Shown here: positions 15,162-19,284 of the stretch, one piece after another
Layout of the letters: each line of letters starts with the position of its first letter
How positions within the stretch are numbered: position 1 is the first letter of the stretch
From: Peptoniphilus_E sp964345555
GTDB taxonomy: Bacteria; Bacillota; Clostridia; Tissierellales; Peptoniphilaceae
Assembly (NCBI GenBank): GCA_964345555.1
Contig: CAYFRD010000029.1
Location: forward strand, 1-19,284
Length of the DNA stretch: 19,284 nucleotides
Reading direction: 5' to 3'
Made by a program: the position numbers and the translations under genes
Notes under the pieces: generated by a model
Told to the model about the DNA's origin: nothing
Seen by the model: the letters and a program-made list of their open reading frames with translations, nothing else
The model's database searches: none

Positions 15162-16256
15162 ATGAAGATAACTAAAATACGATTGGGAAAGATATCTGTT
15201 CCTCTTCGTGTACCATTTAAGACGGCAGTGAGATCCGTGGACAGTGTAGAAGACGTAATAGTGGAAATTCACACTGATACGGGTCATGTAGGATACGGCG
15301 AAGCTCCGCCAACGGGTCTTGTTACAGGAGATACAACAGGAGCGATAATAGGAGCCTTTACAGATCATATAAATAAGATTTTAGTCGGCAGAGATATTGA
15401 CGATTTGGAAAATCTAATGAATGATTTGGATGCCTGCATCATCAAGAACACAAGTGCAAAGGCAGCTGCTGATATGGCGATTTATGATCTATACGGACAA
15501 CTTTACAACATTCCCGTATATAAATTGCTTGGCGGCAGCAGAAAAAAGATTGCCACGGACATAACCATAAGCGTAAATCCTCCCGAAGAAATGGCAAGAG
15601 ATGCAATAAATGCAGTGGAAAGAGGATACGATACGCTGAAAGTAAAGGTTGGAATCGATCATAGTTTAGACGTTGCAAGACTTGAAGCGGTGAGAAATGC
15701 AGCAGGCAAAGATGTAAAGATAAGAATCGACGCAAACCAAGCTTGGCAACCCAAGGAAGCAGTGAGAATTCTCGACAAGATGCAGGAAAAAGGACTGGAT
15801 CTTGAACTTTGTGAACAACCGGTTATTGCTCACGATTTAGAAGGACTTAAACTTGTTACACAACATTCACCCGTACCTGTAATGGCTGATGAAAGTATCT
15901 ACTCTCCACGTGATGCAATGAAAATTATCCAAATGAGAGCAGCTGATATCATCAACATCAAACTAATGAAGTGCGGCGGAATTCACAACGGATTAAAAAT
16001 CGCCTATGCTTGTGAAATGATGGATGTGGAATGTATGATAGGCTGTATGCTTGAAGCTAAGATAAGCGTCAATGCGGCAGTTCATCTCGCTTGTGCAAAA
16101 CAAGTAATAACAAGAGTTGACTTGGACGGACCTGTGCTTTGCACTGAAGACCCAATTATAGGAGGAGCTGTCTTTAATGAAAAGGACATCACCGTATCCG
16201 ACGAACCAGGTCTTGGAATTAAAGGAATAGAAAAAATACAATACTTAGATATTTAA
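15162..16256 (+). CDS. Dipeptide epimerase (L-Ala-D/L-Glu epimerase family, enolase superfamily)
   Basis: This 364-residue enolase-superfamily protein inverts the C-terminal residue of dipeptides such as L-Ala-D-Glu. The acid/base lysines are K162 (in LKVKVG) and K267 (in IINIKLMKCGG). Metal ligands are D190 (RIDANQAW), E218 (LCEQP) and D243 (MADES). The D320-L-D322 motif (RVDLDGP) matches the DxD that binds the free amino group of the dipeptide in known epimerases, which argues against a mandelate-racemase or muconate-cycloisomerase role. All are near the numbering of the Bacillus subtilis enzyme. AAGGAGG lies upstream, 18 bases after pepV. The exact dipeptide cannot be read from sequence. 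Confidence 0.87.
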   Translation: MKITKIRLGKISVPLRVPFKTAVRSVDSVEDVIVEIHTDTGHVGYGEAPPTGLVTGDTTGAIIGAFTDHINKILVGRDIDDLENLMNDLDACIIKNTSAKAAADMAIYDLYGQLYNIPVYKLLGGSRKKIATDITISVNPPEEMARDAINAVERGYDTLKVKVGIDHSLDVARLEAVRNAAGKDVKIRIDANQAWQPKEAVRILDKMQEKGLDLELCEQPVIAHDLEGLKLVTQHSPVPVMADESIYSPRDAMKIIQMRAADIINIKLMKCGGIHNGLKIAYACEMMDVECMIGCMLEAKISVNAAVHLACAKQVITRVDLDGPVLCTEDPIIGGAVFNEKDITVSDEPGLGIKGIEKIQYLDI

Positions 16257-16287
16257 AATTAAATGACAATATGAAGGGAGAGAATTT

Positions 16288-17469
16288 ATGGTTATTACTA
16301 ACGGATTTACATACATAGCATTTTTGATGTTTATAGCCGGAGGTCTGCTGGCTTTGGAAAAATACACAAAGTGGAAAGTATTTGAGATAGTACCTCCACT
16401 GGTATTTATATATGTTATAAATATGATATTCTGCACCATGGGATTGTACGCATCAGAAGAAGTCTCCGCAGCTTATGGAGTTTTAAAAAACAATTTGCTC
16501 TACGCAATGATTTTTGTAATGTTGCTGCGTTGTGATTTCAGAAGTCTTGCTAAACTTGGCGGAAGAATGGCTGCAATATTTATGGGTTGTACAGTAACAC
16601 TGTTCATCGGAACACTTGTCGGTTATCCAATATTCAAGGGAATGTTGGGCGAAGATACATGGGGAGCGGTAGCTGCTCTATATGCATCATGGGTTGGAGG
16701 ATCTGCAAACATGGCTGCAATGCAAGCAGCATTACCCATAGACCCCGGTGCTTTCGGAAGTGCACTTGCACTTGATACCGTATGCTATTCACTTTGGATC
16801 GCTCTGTTGCTTTTCATGGTACGCTATGAAAAGAAATGGAACGACATGGTAAAAGCCGACACTTCCAAACTTCAAGCAGTAGCAGATGCAGCAGCTGCGG
16901 AAGTGGCAGGAGAAAAGAGAAAGGCAACAGCTGCCGATTGGATTTTCCTAATAGGTGTTTCACTAATGGTATCGGCAATATCTCAAAGAGTGGGATTATT
17001 CTTAAATGAAGCTCTTGCAGGAGCAGGACTTGCAATGTTTGACAAGGGAACAATGACCACGGTATTTGTAACTATTTTAGGATTAATCTGCGCACTAAGC
17101 CCTCTGGGCAAAGTACCCGCAGTGGAAGAACTTTCAAACGTATATCTATATGCAGTAGTTTCAATGCTCGCTTCCATGGCATCAGTTACTGACCTGATCA
17201 ATGCACCTATGTGGGTAGTATACGGCGTGTTTATACTGGCATTGCATGTAATAGGAATGTATATATTGTCAAAGATGTTCCATTGGGATTTATGTATGAT
17301 TTCCACAGCATCTCTTGCAAATATAGGCGGTTCCGCATCGGCACCCATAGTTGCGTCCGCATATGATTCGTCTTATGCGGGTATAGGAGTATTGATGGGA
17401 GTACTTGGAGCTGCAGTAGGTAACTTTGCAGGACTATTAATGGGATATATATTGAAGATGATTGCATAG
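16288..17469 (+). CDS. DUF819 (YjcL-like) multi-spanning membrane protein
   Basis: This 393-residue integral membrane protein has about ten hydrophobic segments and a charged, Ala-rich cytoplasmic stretch near residues 185-212. Segments such as YASWVGGSANMAAMQAAL and ANIGGSASAPIVASAYDSS resemble the paired re-entrant helix motifs of secondary transporters and are typical of DUF819. Function is not established for the family. Here it directly follows a dipeptide epimerase and a dipeptidase, so a dipeptide or amino-acid transporter is a reasonable inference. GGGAG precedes the ATG at 16288, and the gap from the epimerase is 31 bases. A terminator follows the stop. Confidence 0.82.
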   Translation: MVITNGFTYIAFLMFIAGGLLALEKYTKWKVFEIVPPLVFIYVINMIFCTMGLYASEEVSAAYGVLKNNLLYAMIFVMLLRCDFRSLAKLGGRMAAIFMGCTVTLFIGTLVGYPIFKGMLGEDTWGAVAALYASWVGGSANMAAMQAALPIDPGAFGSALALDTVCYSLWIALLLFMVRYEKKWNDMVKADTSKLQAVADAAAAEVAGEKRKATAADWIFLIGVSLMVSAISQRVGLFLNEALAGAGLAMFDKGTMTTVFVTILGLICALSPLGKVPAVEELSNVYLYAVVSMLASMASVTDLINAPMWVVYGVFILALHVIGMYILSKMFHWDLCMISTASLANIGGSASAPIVASAYDSSYAGIGVLMGVLGAAVGNFAGLLMGYILKMIA

Positions 17470-17475
17470 TTTTGT

Positions 17476-17512
17476 AAAAAATGACCTGTACCGTAAGGCG
17501 CAGGTTATTTTT
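17476..17512 (+). terminator. Terminator of the pepV-epimerase-DUF819 operon
   Basis: AAAAAATGACCTG (17476-17488) pairs with CAGGTTATTTTT (17501-17512), including one G-U pair, with a 12-base loop that can add two C-G pairs. It starts seven bases after the DUF819 stop codon. Confidence 0.82.
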
Positions 17513-17565
17513 GTGTTTTTTGTGAGGACAAAATTATAAAAGATATTTAAACTATGTAAAATACA

Positions 17566-17648
17566 TTTAAAGAAAAGATTCCATATGTTATAATAATCAC
17601 AAAAGAGCACGAAAGAAGTTGACAATCCATGAAGAGCTTAAATACAAT
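17566..17648 (+). promoter_or_regulatory. Two candidate promoters upstream of the SLH protein gene
   Basis: The first has TTTAAA (17566-17571), 17 bases, then a perfect TATAAT (17589-17594). The second has a perfect TTGACA (17619-17624), 18 bases, then TACAAT (17643-17648). Starts would fall near 17601 and 17655. Both lie before two terminators that separate them from the SLH gene. Confidence 0.55.
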
Positions 17649-17660
17649 CATCAGACAGAC

Positions 17661-17688
17661 ATACAGAACTATAAGTCTGTATTTTTTT
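17661..17688 (+). terminator. First leader terminator upstream of the SLH protein gene
   Basis: ATACAGA (17661-17667) pairs with TCTGTAT (17676-17682), with a possible inner CT/AG pair, and is followed by T7. An upstream CAGAC (17652-17656) can compete for the right arm. It is only a few bases after the predicted start of the second promoter and about 60 bases after that of the first. Confidence 0.7.
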
Positions 17689-17703
17689 GAAATAAGTTTT
17701 TTT

Positions 17704-17754
17704 AGTAAGTAAAGACATACCTATGGGATATGTGTATCTTTACTTACTTTTTTT
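17704..17754 (+). terminator. Second leader terminator upstream of the SLH protein gene
   Basis: AGTAAGTAAAGA (17704-17715) pairs perfectly with TCTTTACTTACT (17737-17748), with partial inner pairing and then T7. It ends 17 bases before the AAGGAGG site of the next gene. The minus strand ends in an A-run instead, so the terminator acts on rightward transcription. Confidence 0.8.
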
Positions 17755-17771
17755 ATAAATTTTCAACTATT

Positions 17772-17788
17772 AAGGAGGAATAAATTTG
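17772..17788 (+). promoter_or_regulatory. Ribosome binding site and TTG start out of frame with the SLH protein
   Basis: AAGGAGG (17772-17778) lies seven bases before TTG (17786-17788), which opens MKKLTQKI, a typical basic signal-peptide beginning. This frame does not continue into the SLH protein; it stops after 41 codons. Removing one A from the A6 run at 17802-17807 would join it to the signal-peptide core starting at 17811. Confidence 0.75.
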
Positions 17789-17810
17789 AAAAAGTTGACG
17801 CAAAAAATCA

Positions 17811-19253
17811 ATGGGTTTGATTATGACCTTATTGATGATGTTGGGTGTGATAGCGGTGCCTACGTCATCAATTGCAGAAGAACTTACATTGGGGTATACT
17901 CTATGGTTTAATATGGATGTTCAAGAAGTGTTAGGTGAAGATGGTCATTCTACACCTTATGAATTTGGTAAAGTTGATCCTGCAGTGGATGCGGCGTGGA
18001 GAACCATGAAAATCTATGTGACGGACTCCAAAGGTAACACCGTAGAAGTAAATCCCGTACCCGCAGACAGCGACGAATGGGAACGAAGGGTGAACGCACT
18101 ATATGATCCAAATGAAGAAGTTACCATAAAAGTAGATACCGGAACACTACCTGATGGCTATCATTTGTCCTATACATATGAGGATGAGGGATCAAGACAA
18201 CTTTTGCCGGTTACAAAGGGCGGATATGATGAAGTAAAGGTCAAGATGGATGGAGATAACAAATTCTTCAGAATTTCCTTGGGTAAAATGGATGTGCGAT
18301 TTGATCCCACAGGAGGGACTATAGAGGGCAGCAGTGATCCCGTAGACAGGAGAGTTAACAAGGACAATACTGTGGATTTTCCGGCGAATCCTGTAAAAGA
18401 TAAATTCACCTTTGACGGTTGGTACACTAAATCACCGGAAGAGTATGGAGGAGAAATTATTAAATGGACTTCTCAACATAAATTTTCCGACTACAACAGA
18501 GATTGGATTGACTATAATGAAGAAAGTATAGATCCCCTTTATGACGGAATATTTTTACTTAGAGCGTCGTGGGTTGCAGAAGTGACCTTTGTAAATGATG
18601 GAGAAACCCATGCAACTGTGAGGGTGGAACCGGATAAGACCATTAACGGTGATACTTTAACCGATGAATCAATGCCCGAAGCTCCCTTTAAGTTCGGATA
18701 TGTATTTAAGGAATGGAATACCGAACAGGACGGAACAGGCACAGCATTCACAGGTGATACGAAAGTTAGTGAAAACATGAAAGTTTATGCGATTTATACT
18801 AAGATAGATCTTCCTATACTGCCCATTACACCCTCACCTATAAAACCTATGCCTGCAGGAGCACTCTATATAGATCCTAACACAGCTGTTAAACCGATTG
18901 AACCTAAGCGAGAATTAAAGGGACAAACTCACTATCAATACTTGCAAGGATATGAAGATTTCACTTTTAAACCGGAAAACTACATGACCAGAGAAGAAGT
19001 AACTGTGATGTTATACAGACTTTTATCAGACAAACCTGCAAAGGATCATGTGTACAAATATAATTTCTCCGATGTTGATGTGAACAGATGGTCTGCAGCT
19101 GCCATTTCTTATATGAATGAATTGGGAATCATCAAGGGTTATCCCGATGGAACATTCAGACCTCATACGTGCATAACAAGAGCGGAGTTTGCAGCTATAA
19201 TAACCAGATTTGCAAAGACGACAGATAAAGGTGGAATGGCAACTCTTTTTTAG
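17811..19253 (+). CDS. Secreted SLH-domain protein with InlB B-type repeats, apparently frame-broken
   Basis: This open frame of 480 residues starts at ATG 17811 with a hydrophobic signal-peptide core (GLIMTLLMMLGVIAV) and possible cleavage after SIA (residue 22). A region of unknown fold follows (23-160), then two Listeria-Bacteroides (Flg_new) repeats (about 161-254 and 257-330, ending ASW and AIYTK). A proline-rich hinge (333-349), a partial SLH repeat (about 372-406) and a full SLH repeat (about 418-470, with RWSAAAISYMNELGIIKGY) complete it. SLH domains anchor proteins to wall polysaccharide. The chosen ATG has no ribosome binding site; the good one serves an out-of-frame TTG. The stop at 19251 follows T6, and adding one T reads on as FLDSFIPNRNNYA to the window end. 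It may be frameshifted, degenerate or mis-sequenced. Confidence 0.8.
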   Translation: MGLIMTLLMMLGVIAVPTSSIAEELTLGYTLWFNMDVQEVLGEDGHSTPYEFGKVDPAVDAAWRTMKIYVTDSKGNTVEVNPVPADSDEWERRVNALYDPNEEVTIKVDTGTLPDGYHLSYTYEDEGSRQLLPVTKGGYDEVKVKMDGDNKFFRISLGKMDVRFDPTGGTIEGSSDPVDRRVNKDNTVDFPANPVKDKFTFDGWYTKSPEEYGGEIIKWTSQHKFSDYNRDWIDYNEESIDPLYDGIFLLRASWVAEVTFVNDGETHATVRVEPDKTINGDTLTDESMPEAPFKFGYVFKEWNTEQDGTGTAFTGDTKVSENMKVYAIYTKIDLPILPITPSPIKPMPAGALYIDPNTAVKPIEPKRELKGQTHYQYLQGYEDFTFKPENYMTREEVTVMLYRLLSDKPAKDHVYKYNFSDVDVNRWSAAAISYMNELGIIKGYPDGTFRPHTCITRAEFAAIITRFAKTTDKGGMATLF

Positions 19254-19284
19254 ACAGTTTTATACCGAACAGAAATAACTATGC

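Noticed and set aside
14420..17625. Minus-strand ORFs opposite pepV, the epimerase and the DUF819 gene
   Set aside because: They mirror the coding pattern of the real genes, overlap one another and have unnatural low-complexity composition.
17629..17712. 27-codon ORF (MKSLNTIIRQ) in the SLH gene leader
   Set aside because: It has no proper ribosome binding site and runs straight through the first terminator hairpin; its hydrophobic end comes from the T-runs.

Overview
This window is the chromosomal replication origin of a low-GC, Gram-positive-type (Firmicutes) bacterium. The gene order (rpmH, rnpA, yidD, yidC, jag to the right of oriC; dnaA, dnaN, S4-protein gene, recF, gyrB, gyrA to the left), the strong AGGAGG ribosome binding sites, frequent TTG/GTG starts and AT-rich DNA all fit this. 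The SpoIIA-like sigma module behind gyrA, the dipeptide genes and the S-layer-type protein suggest an anaerobic coccus of the Tissierellia (Peptoniphilus/Anaerococcus relatives). That genus-level placement is inference.

Layout. Positions 1-306 hold no gene apart from a likely start signal for a gene leaving the window to the left, its possible promoter, and the terminator of the large leftward operon. From 10745 down to 307 runs one uninterrupted minus-strand gene train: dnaA, dnaN, yaaA-like S4 gene, recF, gyrB, gyrA, then an anti-anti-sigma (STAS) gene, a degenerate anti-sigma gene, a SigB/SigF-type sigma factor, a PsiE-like membrane protein and a possible 22-residue ORF. After the dnaA-dnaN spacer, gaps are at most 17 bases and several genes overlap. 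The origin is bipartite. A cluster of eleven DnaA-box-like nonamers, including a 24-bp perfect palindrome, lies between dnaA and rpmH. Two more boxes and a DnaA-trio-like unwinding element lie between dnaA and dnaN.

To the right, a near-consensus promoter drives rpmH-rnpA-yidD-yidC-jag, the ribosomal protein L34 / RNase P / membrane insertion group, which ends at a strong terminator. The usual next genes (mnmE, mnmG, rsmG, parA/parB) are absent here. Instead there is a leader with its own intrinsic terminator, then an operon of an M20 dipeptidase (PepV type), a dipeptide epimerase with full catalytic and dipeptide-binding residues, and a DUF819 membrane protein. Together these look like uptake and breakdown of L-Ala-D-Glu-type wall dipeptides.

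The last gene encodes a secreted protein with two Listeria-Bacteroides (InlB B-type) repeats and SLH domains. It follows two consecutive terminators. Its reading frame is broken at A6 near the start and apparently at T6 near the end, so it may be a pseudogene, a frameshifted or phase-variable gene, or a site of homopolymer sequencing errors.

No tRNA, rRNA, CRISPR array, insertion sequence or phage gene was seen. The parts most worth a second look are the SLH gene with its double-terminator leader, the attenuator-like leader of the dipeptide operon, the origin architecture, and the sigma module whose anti-sigma factor has lost its ATP-binding motifs.
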